Positions 1 through 6,573 of a DNA stretch of 13,778 nucleotides are shown piece after piece. The stretch spans positions 1 to 13,778 of the forward strand of contig WOYJ01000088.1 of the NCBI GenBank assembly GCA_011620845.1, read 5' to 3'. Made by a program: the position numbers and the translations under genes. Under the pieces are notes generated by a model that saw nothing but the letters and a program-made list of their open reading frames with translations, ran no database searches and had not been told where the DNA came from. Numbering within the stretch: position 1 is the first letter of the stretch; each line of letters opens with the position of its first letter. Source of the stretch: Methanobacteriaceae archaeon. GTDB taxonomy: Archaea; Methanobacteriota; Methanobacteria; Methanobacteriales; Methanobacteriaceae.

Positions 1-1
1 T

Positions 2-361
2 GGATTTTTAATCATAAATAAAACTAAGCAAACGAAGGTGGGCTATGCAGATATGGCCAACAGTTTCATCTCCCGGTTCATGGGGTTGATGCTTAAAGGG
101 AGCATAGAACGGGGTTTGGTTTTGAAGATCCCGGAAGGAAGAAGCAGACGCGGCTCAGGGATACACATGTTCTTTATGAGGATACCCCTGGATGTTTTAT
201 TCTTAGACGAAGGAAAAGTGGTGGTGGATAAGGTTCACCTGAAACCCTGGCAGATGTACAATCCCAGAGAACCAGCCAGGTTCGTGGTAGAATTAGAGGA
301 AGGCACATCTTCCGGTACTGAAATAGGGGATAAATTGGATTTCACCTGTGAACTGGCTTGA
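2..361 (+). CDS. DUF192 family protein, 5'-truncated
   Basis: This is a small DUF192-fold protein of unknown function. The family hallmark is visible: an R-F-M-G-L-M segment near the N-terminus, then IHMFFMRIPLDVLFLD in the middle, followed by a strand and a typical V-x-E-L-x-x-G-T motif near the end. A GTG at 38 would give 107 residues. The frame stays open upstream to the window edge and encodes FLIINKTKQTK, which matches the usual first strand of this family, so I place the true start outside the window. No signal peptide can be judged because the N-terminus is missing. It ends with TGA 77 nt before the next gene on the same strand. The family assignment is firm, but the molecular role is unknown. 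Confidence 0.85.
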   Translation, partial: GFLIINKTKQTKVGYADMANSFISRFMGLMLKGSIERGLVLKIPEGRSRRGSGIHMFFMRIPLDVLFLDEGKVVVDKVHLKPWQMYNPREPARFVVELEEGTSSGTEIGDKLDFTCELA

Positions 362-367
362 AAAAAT

Positions 368-377
368 TAAATATAAA
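368..377 (+). promoter_or_regulatory. candidate TATA box for the 97-aa gene
   Basis: The tract TAAATATAAA lies about 65 nt before the start codon at 439. An archaeal start site about 25 nt downstream would fall near 400 and leave a leader of about 40 nt containing the repeats at 391-426. It was chosen only by sequence likeness in AT-rich DNA, so it is weak. Confidence 0.3.
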
Positions 378-390
378 GTCTAGTTTAAAT

Positions 391-426
391 TAAATCCAGA
401 AAATCCTGGATTAATAAATCCAGAAA
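391..426 (+). repeat. 12-bp direct repeat and hairpin before the 97-aa gene
   Basis: TAAATCCAGAAA occurs at 391-402 and again, exactly, at 415-426. Between them, AATCCAG (393-399) and CTGGATT (406-412) form perfect 7-bp inverted arms with a 6-nt loop. The second copy ends just before the ribosome binding site (GGGGAG, 430-435). The CCAGAA/CTGGATTAA words resemble the degenerate units that follow the same gene at 721-799. Confidence 0.6.
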
Positions 427-438
427 GAAGGGGAGTAA

Positions 439-732
439 ATGCCAATGGCTCAAATGCAGGTAAAAGTGGTAGAATACGGGTTTTCAGAAGAAAATGAAAG
501 TTATTATGTCACCTATAGGGTCAAAAATTTAGATTTAAAATCTTTAAAGAAGCTCAAAGATCGGTTACAAGATCCAGTTGTAATTATATGTGATGAACTC
601 TTTTTAACGGTGTACTTTGAGGAGAAGTTCTACCCCTTTAAAAGTGAGGAAGCACAGATAAACCCGGAGGACTTCCGAGCCCGGGAGGAACTGGAGATGA
701 CAGCATATCTCTTGGAGCTTCTGGAAGATTAA
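439..732 (+). CDS. 97-aa protein of unknown function
   Basis: I do not recognise this family. The product is short, acidic and soluble, with no signal peptide, membrane segment or metal-binding motif; its single cysteine is in VVIICDELF. It looks like a small alpha/beta domain: a strand (QVKVVEYGF), a second strand (YYVTYRV), a lysine-rich helix (LKSLKKLKDRL), two strands (VVIICDELFLTVYF), then an acidic C-terminal helix (EELEMTAYLLELLED). GGGGAG at 430-435 supports translation here, but it sits only 3 nt before ATG 439; ATG 445 (MAQMQ) is an alternative start. The gene lies between a DUF192 gene and the convergent dmrX-like gene. Short related repeats flank both ends, and the last codons form part of a repeat unit. 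It is probably a lineage-restricted archaeal protein, and I infer no function. Confidence 0.7.
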   Translation: MPMAQMQVKVVEYGFSEENESYYVTYRVKNLDLKSLKKLKDRLQDPVVIICDELFLTVYFEEKFYPFKSEEAQINPEDFRAREELEMTAYLLELLED

Positions 733-799
733 ACATCTTGAAGTTTAAACATCCAGAAGATTAATTTCTGGAGATTAGACTACTGGAAGATTGGATTTA
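721..799. repeat. degenerate tandem repeat, period about 15-16 bp
   Basis: About five head-to-tail units start at 721, 737, 753, 768 and 783. They share the pattern C(T/C)(G/A/T)GA(A)GATTAA. Units 1 and 5 share CTGGAAGATT exactly; units 1 and 2 both end TTTAAACAT or ATTAAACAT. The array begins inside the last codons of the 97-aa gene (Leu-Glu-Asp-stop) and fills the gap to the convergent dmrX-like gene. CCAGAA (753-758) and TTCTGG (766-771) can also pair as a hairpin, possibly a shared terminator for the two convergent genes, although no strong T-tract follows on either strand. Confidence 0.6.
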
Positions 800-810
800 T
801 TTTGAAATAT

Positions 811-1518
811 TTATTCCTTGGTTAAAAACTTCTTAACTTCCTCAGGACTGGCTAGAACTTCTACACCATCAAAATCAAATAATTTATGGGTGTTTTCGAT
901 ATCTATTTCCCTCATGTGGATGGTTATTTTCCTACCGCCTGTTATGGCCTGGTAGGGACAGGCTTGCTGGCATATGCCACACCCTTTACATTTTAACAGG
1001 TTTATCTCCACCCCGGGGGTGATAGCATCTTGGGGGCAGGCTTCTGCTGCTTCACATACTTCACAGTGCTGGCAGAGTTCGAGCTCCAGCTTGGATGGTA
1101 GAACTGTTTCCAGATCGCCTGCTTCAAGATCCACGGGTATTATAAGGGTTTTAACCTTGCCCTTACCTGCCTGAGCCACCGCGTTGGTCACCAGGGTGTC
1201 GGCGATCCCGTTAACTATTTTACCGATGGTGTTGGAGGTGGTGGGCGAGACCACCAGGAGGTCGTATTTTCCCAGGGAAAACCGGCCGGTCATGGGATAG
1301 CTTCGTTCCTGGTCCTTCTCCAGGATGAGTTCGTTGTAGTAACCCTTCCCAGTTAAACTCTTAACCCGATTGAACAGTCCATACATTCTCAGGACTTCCT
1401 CACCAGCCCCGGAGAGATATATGGATAGGTCATGGCCTTCGTTTTTTATATATTTCAGGACATCCACACTGGCTTCAAGTAGATGTCCGGCGCCGGTTAT
1501 TCCCCACGCGATCCTCAT
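811..1518 (-). CDS. dmrX: iron-sulfur flavoprotein, DmrX-type dihydromethanopterin reductase (MJ0208 family)
   Basis: This is likely the cytoplasmic enzyme that reduces dihydromethanopterin to tetrahydromethanopterin, the last step in making the methanogen C1 carrier. Residues 1-140 form a flavoprotein fold (start MRIAWGITGAGH; SPTTSNTIGKIVNGIADT at 91-108 is the typical FMN-site loop). Residues 149-190 form a bacterial-type ferredoxin domain for two [4Fe-4S] clusters: C149, C152, C155, C161 and C177, C180, C183, C187. The 235-residue length and domain order match the iron-sulfur flavoprotein DmrX of Methanosarcina and the archaeoflavoprotein MJ0208 family. The start ATG at 1518 follows a weak AAGG. 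It lies 48 nt downstream of glyA with no terminator between, so the two are probably co-transcribed. The family is firm; the exact substrate is inferred from characterised relatives, and another flavin-dependent reductase role remains possible. Confidence 0.82.
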   Translation of the reverse strand: MRIAWGITGAGHLLEASVDVLKYIKNEGHDLSIYLSGAGEEVLRMYGLFNRVKSLTGKGYYNELILEKDQERSYPMTGRFSLGKYDLLVVSPTTSNTIGKIVNGIADTLVTNAVAQAGKGKVKTLIIPVDLEAGDLETVLPSKLELELCQHCEVCEAAEACPQDAITPGVEINLLKCKGCGICQQACPYQAITGGRKITIHMREIDIENTHKLFDFDGVEVLASPEEVKKFLTKE

Positions 1519-1566
1519 TGTTATAACCTTTTGGTTAAAATTTTCATTATCTTTTTCTATTTCTGA

Positions 1567-2835
1567 TTAGAACTCGATGTAATCGTAGCCGGGGGTTTCT
1601 TTAAAGGAGTAATGGACGGTTGTGTATTGGTTTATAAATTCGGTGACCTCATCTTTAACGTTTTCACCATCTATAACCACCTTTTTGATGAATTCGGCTA
1701 CTTCATCCATCTCGGATTCCTTAAGTCCACGACGGGTTAACTCCTGGGTACCGACCCTTATACCTGAAGGATTATCGGTATCATTCACGTTGTCCCAGGG
1801 AAGCAGGTTCTTGTTGAGGATTATATTGTTAGATTCAAGCGTTACCGCGAACTGGGAGGCACTACCCAGGTTGGACACATCCATAACAACCTGGTGTGAT
1901 TCAGTGAATCCTTTATCCTCACAGAGCACATTGAAACCCGCCTCATGCAGATTTGCTGCCAGTGCCTTGGCGTTTTTAATGATCTGACTGGCGTAGTCTT
2001 TACCGAATTCCAGCATTTCAGCGGTGGAGATACCCAGAGCAGCTAGATGGTGCAGGTGGTGGTTACTTACCACACCGGGGAACACTGCTTCATCGATATC
2101 ACTTTTAAGTTCTTTTTTACAGAGAATTATACCTCCTTGTGGACCGGGGAAGGTTTTATGGGTACTGGCTGAGATGAGGTCGGCACCTTCTTTGAAGGGG
2201 TCCTGGAAGCGGCCTCCTGCTATAAGGCCCAGAACATGGGCTCCGTCATACATTATCTTAGCGCCCACTTCATCTGCTGCTTCACGGGCTTCACTTATTG
2301 GGTGGGGGAACAGGAAAAGGCTACCACCGAATAAAACTATTTTAGGCTTTTTCTCCAGGATCTGTTTTCCCATGGCATCGGGGTCGATGCTCATTTCATT
2401 TTCATCGAAGGGGTGGGCGGTGATCTTGAGTCCCCTTATGCCTGCTGCGCTTACACCCGCGTGGCTTATATGACCTCCCTTCGGCACCTCCAGGGCCATC
2501 ATTAAATCGCCATGATCTGCCAGAGCGAAGAATGAGGCAAGGTTAGACACCACACCAGAAATTGGTTGTACATTAACGTGTTCTGCTTTATATAATTTCT
2601 TAGAAAGGTCGATGGTCAAGTTTTCTATCTGGTCTATGTAGCCACAACCTTGATACATCCGCTCACAGGGCAGGCCTTCAGCGTATCGGTGTGACAGGTC
2701 GGATGCTAAAGCTTCTCTTACATCCTTACTTGTTAAATTTTCACTGGCTATGAGATTAATACTATTTCTCATCCAGTCATGTTGCTCCTTGGTGATTTCT
2801 TTTATGTCAAGAGCATACTTCTCATTTTTAAACAT
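1567..2835 (-). CDS. glyA: serine hydroxymethyltransferase
   Basis: This PLP enzyme interconverts serine and glycine while moving the hydroxymethyl carbon to the pterin carrier, which is tetrahydromethanopterin in Methanobacteriales. Visible landmarks are LIASEN (28-33, catalytic Glu32), the E-G-L-P-C-E-R-M-Y-Q-G-C segment (53-64), D197 in YDGAH (contacts the PLP ring) and the PLP-binding Lys227 in STHKTFPGPQGG. The length is 422 residues, normal for archaeal SHMT. The reading frame is open 22 codons further upstream, to 2901. I chose ATG 2835 because CGGAGGA lies immediately before it (2841-2847) and the extension (Ile/Asn/Lys-rich) resembles non-coding AT-rich DNA. It is first of a probable two-gene unit with the dmrX-like gene, joining a user and a maker of the same C1 carrier. 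The identity is firm. Confidence 0.96.
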   Translation of the reverse strand: MFKNEKYALDIKEITKEQHDWMRNSINLIASENLTSKDVREALASDLSHRYAEGLPCERMYQGCGYIDQIENLTIDLSKKLYKAEHVNVQPISGVVSNLASFFALADHGDLMMALEVPKGGHISHAGVSAAGIRGLKITAHPFDENEMSIDPDAMGKQILEKKPKIVLFGGSLFLFPHPISEAREAADEVGAKIMYDGAHVLGLIAGGRFQDPFKEGADLISASTHKTFPGPQGGIILCKKELKSDIDEAVFPGVVSNHHLHHLAALGISTAEMLEFGKDYASQIIKNAKALAANLHEAGFNVLCEDKGFTESHQVVMDVSNLGSASQFAVTLESNNIILNKNLLPWDNVNDTDNPSGIRVGTQELTRRGLKESEMDEVAEFIKKVVIDGENVKDEVTEFINQYTTVHYSFKETPGYDYIEF

Positions 2836-2883
2836 TACATTCCTCCGGATAATCTTGAAAATATCATTGTCAATGTTAATTAC

Positions 2884-2894
2884 TTTTTTTATAG
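2884..2894 (-). promoter_or_regulatory. TATA box of the glyA-dmrX unit
   Basis: Read on the minus strand this is CTATAAAAAAA, about 50-60 nt upstream of the glyA start at 2835. Transcription would begin near 2860-2865, giving a leader of about 25-30 nt that carries the strong CGGAGGA ribosome binding site at 2841-2847. It is consistent with, and helps to justify, the shorter glyA start. Confidence 0.5.
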
Positions 2895-2980
2895 TTAACA
2901 ATAAAACGATGACTTCCTAATTGAGAATTAATTTTTATAATTAATAAAACATTTAGGGATTGTCCCAGTTGTCTATTTTT

Positions 2981-3240
2981 TTAGGTTGATTTATGTTTGG
3001 TGTTTTTGTTTAATTTAAGATTTGTTGGTTTTTTTACAGTTGAAGTTGTTCTTCTACGTTTTTTTATATTATTGTGGTTTGTTTTAGTATTATTTATGGT
3101 TTTGGTTGTTGGTAGTGTTGGTTTTTTTGTATTTAATGGGTATTTTTACTGGTTTTTAGTGTGTTGTTTGGTTTTTTGTGTATGATTTTTATGTTGTGTG
3201 ACATTTGTAGTGTTAGTTCTGTTGGTGCTTTTTTTGTAGG
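2981..3240. other. C-depleted, G/T-rich low-complexity tract
   Basis: By hand count these 260 nt of + strand contain roughly 63 G but only about 8 C, the rest being mostly T. The run 3061-3120 has no C at all. The complement is therefore A/C-rich and almost without G. No convincing gene is present: a hydrophobic + strand frame (2997-3185) and a Lys/Asn/Thr/Gln/His-rich minus frame both simply reflect the composition. The tract borders the decayed PAS-kinase remnant on its right. On its left is a small hairpin-like motif (GGGA-TTG-TCCC, 2956-2966) followed by a T run. It could be an extremely biased decaying gene end, a G/U-rich RNA, or inserted low-complexity DNA. Confidence 0.75.
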
Positions 3241-3612
3241 TTTTTCTTTGTATTCCGGGGAATTTTTGTGATTTGTTTTTCAGCTTTTTCCCGTTCCCTA
3301 ATTTCAGATTGGAGTTTGCTGTTGGCTTCAATAAATTCCAGGGTACGCTCTTCTACTTTTTTTCTAATTGAGCACGAACTTCTTTTAAAGCCTTTTCGGC
3401 TTTTTTACGTGTGGTAATGTCCCTGAAGATCCCTAAAACAAGTTTTCTGTCATCTGATTCAATAATTTGGGCATGTACTTCCACATTCATTACTGAACCA
3501 TCTCTACATTTATGTGCAGATTCAAAAAATAGTAGGACCTTTTTCTTTTAAATCATCCATGCGTGATTTTATTAAATTTAGTATTTTTTTGGAGTGGGTG
3601 GAGCCTGCTTTA
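3213..3612 (-). pseudogene. remnant of a PAS-domain sensor histidine kinase
   Basis: Three reading-frame pieces on the minus strand join into a recognisable PAS/PAC core and linker. Piece 1, before about 3530, encodes a PAS helix region ending KGPTIF. Piece 2 reads ESAHKCRDGSVMNVEVHAQ, then KLVLGIFRDITTRKKAEKAL, the typical PAC end. Piece 3 reads VEERTLEFIEANSKLQ and REREKAEKQ, the coiled-coil linker that normally precedes the kinase. Frame 1 to 2 breaks in a six-base homopolymer at 3524-3529, and frame 2 to 3 in a seven-base homopolymer at 3357-3363. Piece 3 stops at 3213, where the phosphoacceptor and ATPase domains should begin. A degenerate I-x-x-x-x-K-x-N-L-Q resembling the H-box I-H-H-R-V-K-N-N-L-Q may survive just before the stop, but this is weak. 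The 5' part of any PAS protein is also missing. Confidence 0.8.
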
Positions 3613-3640
3613 AAAAAATTAGGTTTTTTCAAAAAAGTAA
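3611..3640 (-). terminator. candidate terminator of the DUF169 gene
   Basis: On the minus strand, downstream of the stop codon at 3656, the RNA would carry ACUUUUUU, then GAAAAAACC, then a second run of seven U. Six T and six A are perfectly complementary around one base (3624-3636). Runs of U after a gene end are the usual archaeal termination signal. Confidence 0.45.
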
Positions 3641-3655
3641 TTTTAGGGCTGAGAT

Positions 3656-4348
3656 TTAGAGAGAATCTTTAAAGAAGGTTTTGTTCTTCATTTCCTCTAG
3701 ATTATTGATTATACGCTCCAGATCTGAAGCGGGGATACTTACCATTACTTCTTCGGGTTTGATATCAGCGTGTGTTCTGGAACCTATATCTCCGAACCCG
3801 TAGGTCACTTTCCCTGTGACATATGGGGATGCTGCCATGGAACTACATATTGGGCCAGCATCTGCTCCTAATCCATGTGAACCAGAATCGTAGGCGTTGG
3901 CATGTAACACAAGCATGGCCTGCTGTGCACTGCATATCAAAAAGATAACATCCGGTTCAAATTCGGCTTTAGCGACTGGTGCAAATATAACTGCCTGAAA
4001 TATATCCGGCGGTACAGCTTGATTATTTTTCCATGATCGCTGTACAGCGGAGATGTTTTTATGGACACCGCCGGATACTAAAAACGTACCGGTTTTCATA
4101 TTTCGTGGTAATTCGTCGGGATTTTTCATTCCAGAGTGTCTTAAACCACCATGACATTCCTCTTCTTCTGCTGTAGAATAGAATATTTCACCTTTAGATG
4201 CTTTAATGAGTTTAACACAAAATCTAGATTTTTCATTTTCTTTTTCAACATTTTTTGGTTCTTTTAAAGACCATTTGATGGCTACAGGATCTCTTTCAAG
4301 TTTAAGAATACTCTTGAGTTCCTCACCTGATTCTTTAAATGAAGTCAT
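3656..4348 (-). CDS. DUF169 family protein
   Basis: This is a 230-residue protein of the DUF169 (COG2043) family, common in methanogens and other anaerobes and of uncertain function. Family features include the opening L-K-L-E-R-D-P-V-A-I-K-W segment (15-26), FCVKL (43-47), EEECHGG (62-68), the V-I-F-A-P-V and V-I-F-L-I-C strands (120-139), and the glycine/serine-rich GLGADAGPICSSMAASPYVTG (159-179). Cysteines at 44, 65, 139 and 168 could bind a metal or cofactor, which is inference. There is no signal peptide or membrane segment. The start at 4348 is set by a near-consensus TAGGAGGT (4355-4362). It follows hdrA on the same strand, but the hdrA terminator lies between, so it is probably expressed separately. 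The family call is firm; the role is unknown. Confidence 0.88.
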   Translation of the reverse strand: MTSFKESGEELKSILKLERDPVAIKWSLKEPKNVEKENEKSRFCVKLIKASKGEIFYSTAEEEECHGGLRHSGMKNPDELPRNMKTGTFLVSGGVHKNISAVQRSWKNNQAVPPDIFQAVIFAPVAKAEFEPDVIFLICSAQQAMLVLHANAYDSGSHGLGADAGPICSSMAASPYVTGKVTYGFGDIGSRTHADIKPEEVMVSIPASDLERIINNLEEMKNKTFFKDSL

Positions 4349-4362
4349 TTTTATACCTCCTA

Positions 4363-4380
4363 CTTTTTAAATTTAAAAAG
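4363..4380. promoter_or_regulatory. perfect 18-bp palindrome upstream of the DUF169 gene
   Basis: CTTTTTAAATTTAAAAAG is its own reverse complement over all 18 bases. It ends at the edge of the ribosome binding site TAGGAGGT (4355-4362, minus strand). At the DNA level it could be a dimer-binding operator or an unusually placed TATA element; in RNA it could form a hairpin next to the ribosome binding site. No other copy was noticed in the window. Confidence 0.45.
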
Positions 4381-4440
4381 AATGATTTTTGAAGTTTTAG
4401 ATAAAAAGTTCAAGATTTAAAAAAGATTCAACAGAAAATT

Positions 4441-4475
4441 AAAAAATAAAAAAGAAATAAGGGATTTAAACCCTT
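4441..4475 (-). terminator. hairpin plus T-tract terminator of hdrA
   Basis: Immediately after the hdrA stop (4479-4481, minus strand) comes AAGGG-TTTAAAT-CCCTT (4459-4475), a 5-bp stem. It is followed by a T-rich run with six consecutive T and then TATTTTTT (4441-4457). It separates hdrA from the downstream DUF169 gene. Confidence 0.7.
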
Positions 4476-4478
4476 AAT

Positions 4479-6464
4479 TTATTTGGCTGCTTGACCGCCC
4501 ATGGCTGCTTCGATTTGAGCCATGATCTGGGCAGTTCTGAAGTGTTGCTGGTCCAGTGCTCCGGATGGGCAGGCTGCTACACAGGTTCCGCATCCTTTAC
4601 ACAGGGCAATGTTGACTTTTGCCTGTTCGTCTTCCTTTTCGATGGCTCCGAATGGGCAGAGTTCCAGACAAACTTCGCATCCACCACATACATCCAAGTC
4701 TACAGCGGCTACGATTGGCTCAATTTCCACTTCACCTTTGACCATGGGTATAGCTGCACGCGCTGCTGCACCAGATGCCTGTGCCACAGCGTCAGGTATA
4801 TCTTTTGGTCCCTGTGATACTCCTGCCAGGTATACACCATCAGTTAATGTGTCAACAGGCCTGAGTTTGGGGTGAGCTTCCATAAGGAATCCGTCTGCAC
4901 TCCTGGAAAGACCGATGGTCTGTCTGAGCTCTTCTATTCCTTCTGGTGGTTCCAGACCTACGGATAGTACTACCATGTCGTAGTCGTACTCTGTGACTTT
5001 TCCCAGCATGGTGTCTTCTGCTCGGATGGTTAGGGTCTGGTCTGGGTTTTCCAGGACGGTTGCTGGTCGGCCTCTTATGAATTTGATACCGTATTTTTCC
5101 TGTGAACGTTTGTAGAACTCTTCGAATCCTTTACCAAATGCCCTTATATCCATGTAGTAGATGGCGACTTCGGTGTCAGGCTCGTGGTCTTTGATGAGCT
5201 GGCCGTTTTTCATGGCGTACATGCAGCATACTCTGGAACAGTATGGCTTGTTGATCTGTTCATCTCTGGAACCAACACACTGAATGAAGGCTACGCTTTT
5301 GGGTACTTCACCATTGGATGGTTTTAGTACGTGTCCCTGGGTTGGACCGGAAGCGTTGATTAATCTTTCCAGTTCTAAACCAGTTATAACGTTTTCAGCT
5401 GATTCGTAAGACCATTCTTTCTTCTCGGTTGGGTTGTAAGGGTCGTATCCAGTGGCCACGATTATGGTACCGATGTCTAACTCAATTTCTTCTGGTTCCT
5501 GTTCGTGGTTTATTGCTCCCCTTTCACAGATCTGGTCGCAGAGTTTACATTCAATACAGTAATCTTTATCAATGGTAGATACCAGTGGAACTGCCTGTGG
5601 GAATGGTATGTAAGTTGCTTTTACCATACCCATACCTTCATCGAAGTAGTTGGGTATTTCGATTGGACATACATCTGAGCAGCTTCCACAGCCGGTACAG
5701 AGGTCTTCAATTACGTATCTTGGTTTTTTCTCCACTTTAACTTTGAAGTTACCAATGTAACCGTCTACTTCTTTTACCTCGGAGTAGGATAAGAGTTCGA
5801 TGTTATCGTGTTTACCGGTGTCCACCATCTTTGGTGCCAGGATACACATGGAACAGTCCAGGGTAGGGAATGTTTTGTCCAGCTGGGACATTCTTCCACC
5901 GATGGTGGGGTTTTTCTCCACCAGGTAAGTTTTGAATCCCATGTCAGCCAGGTCAAGTGCCGACTGGATACCGGCGACTCCTCCACCTATAACCAGTGCA
6001 GTCTCTGTAACAGCCACGGTTTCAGCTTCCAGTGGCTCTAATAATCTTGCTTTGGCAACGGCCATTCTGATCAGGTCTTTTGCTTTTTCTGTAGCGGCTT
6101 CGGGTTCGTTCATGTGAACCCATGAGTCATGTTCCCTGATGTTTGCAAATTCAAAGAGGAACGGGTTCAGTCCGGCTTCTTTCACACATCTTCTGAATGT
6201 GGGTTCGTGAAGACGGGGTGAGCATGCTGCCACCACTACTCGGTTTATACCTTTTTCTTTGATGTCTTTCTGGATCATTTCCTGTCCAGGGTCAGAACAG
6301 AAGTACTTGTATTCTTTAGCTTCCACAACATTGGGCAGGGTTGCTGCATATTCTTCTAATGATGGAACATCGATCACACCACCAATGTTGATACCACAAT
6401 GACATACATAGACTCCTATTTTTGGTTCTTCGGTTGTTTCTTGTTTCTTTTCTTCTTCTGCCAT
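4479..6464 (-). CDS. hdrA: CoB-CoM heterodisulfide reductase subunit A
   Basis: HdrA is the flavin-bifurcating subunit of the cytoplasmic HdrABC-MvhAGD complex. It splits electrons from H2 between ferredoxin and the CoM-S-S-CoB heterodisulfide, the final step of methanogenesis. Landmarks in order: N-terminal cysteines in CHCG (21, 23), CSDPG (56) and CSPRLHEPTFRRC (81, 93); the FAD-binding VIGGGVAGIQSA (158-169); CSMC (204-207); a two-cluster ferredoxin insert (C256/259/262/266 and C303/306/309/313); a cysteine cluster C396, C409, C413, C414; and a C-terminal ferredoxin (C593/596/599/603 and C622/625/628/632). The length of 661 residues is normal. AGGTGAT precedes ATG 6464. It stands alone, without hdrB or hdrC, as is usual in this order. 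It has its own promoter and terminator. No key residue appears lost, and no in-frame TGA suggests selenocysteine. Confidence 0.97.
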   Translation of the reverse strand: MAEEEKKQETTEEPKIGVYVCHCGINIGGVIDVPSLEEYAATLPNVVEAKEYKYFCSDPGQEMIQKDIKEKGINRVVVAACSPRLHEPTFRRCVKEAGLNPFLFEFANIREHDSWVHMNEPEAATEKAKDLIRMAVAKARLLEPLEAETVAVTETALVIGGGVAGIQSALDLADMGFKTYLVEKNPTIGGRMSQLDKTFPTLDCSMCILAPKMVDTGKHDNIELLSYSEVKEVDGYIGNFKVKVEKKPRYVIEDLCTGCGSCSDVCPIEIPNYFDEGMGMVKATYIPFPQAVPLVSTIDKDYCIECKLCDQICERGAINHEQEPEEIELDIGTIIVATGYDPYNPTEKKEWSYESAENVITGLELERLINASGPTQGHVLKPSNGEVPKSVAFIQCVGSRDEQINKPYCSRVCCMYAMKNGQLIKDHEPDTEVAIYYMDIRAFGKGFEEFYKRSQEKYGIKFIRGRPATVLENPDQTLTIRAEDTMLGKVTEYDYDMVVLSVGLEPPEGIEELRQTIGLSRSADGFLMEAHPKLRPVDTLTDGVYLAGVSQGPKDIPDAVAQASGAAARAAIPMVKGEVEIEPIVAAVDLDVCGGCEVCLELCPFGAIEKEDEQAKVNIALCKGCGTCVAACPSGALDQQHFRTAQIMAQIEAAMGGQAAK

Positions 6465-6573
6465 TAGATCACCTATATTCGAATATTGATAATCATCTAA
6501 TCTACTATAGTATCTTATGGTGTAGGGTGTATCACCAACATGAATAAAGTTTTCTATTTATTTTTTTATACAA

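Noticed and set aside
2836..2901. A 22-residue N-terminal extension of glyA
   Set aside because: A perfect ribosome binding site sits directly before ATG 2835, the predicted TATA box lies inside the extension, and the peptide does not resemble SHMT.
2997..3185. A 62-residue very hydrophobic frame on the + strand, looking like a membrane protein
   Set aside because: The hydrophobicity comes from the G/T-rich composition (Val, Phe, Leu, Trp codons). There is no ribosome binding site, and it lies within the C-depleted tract.
3146..3331. A 61-residue Lys/Asn/Thr-rich frame on the - strand
   Set aside because: It overlaps the PAS-kinase linker in a different frame and reads into the A/C-rich complement; the composition explains it.
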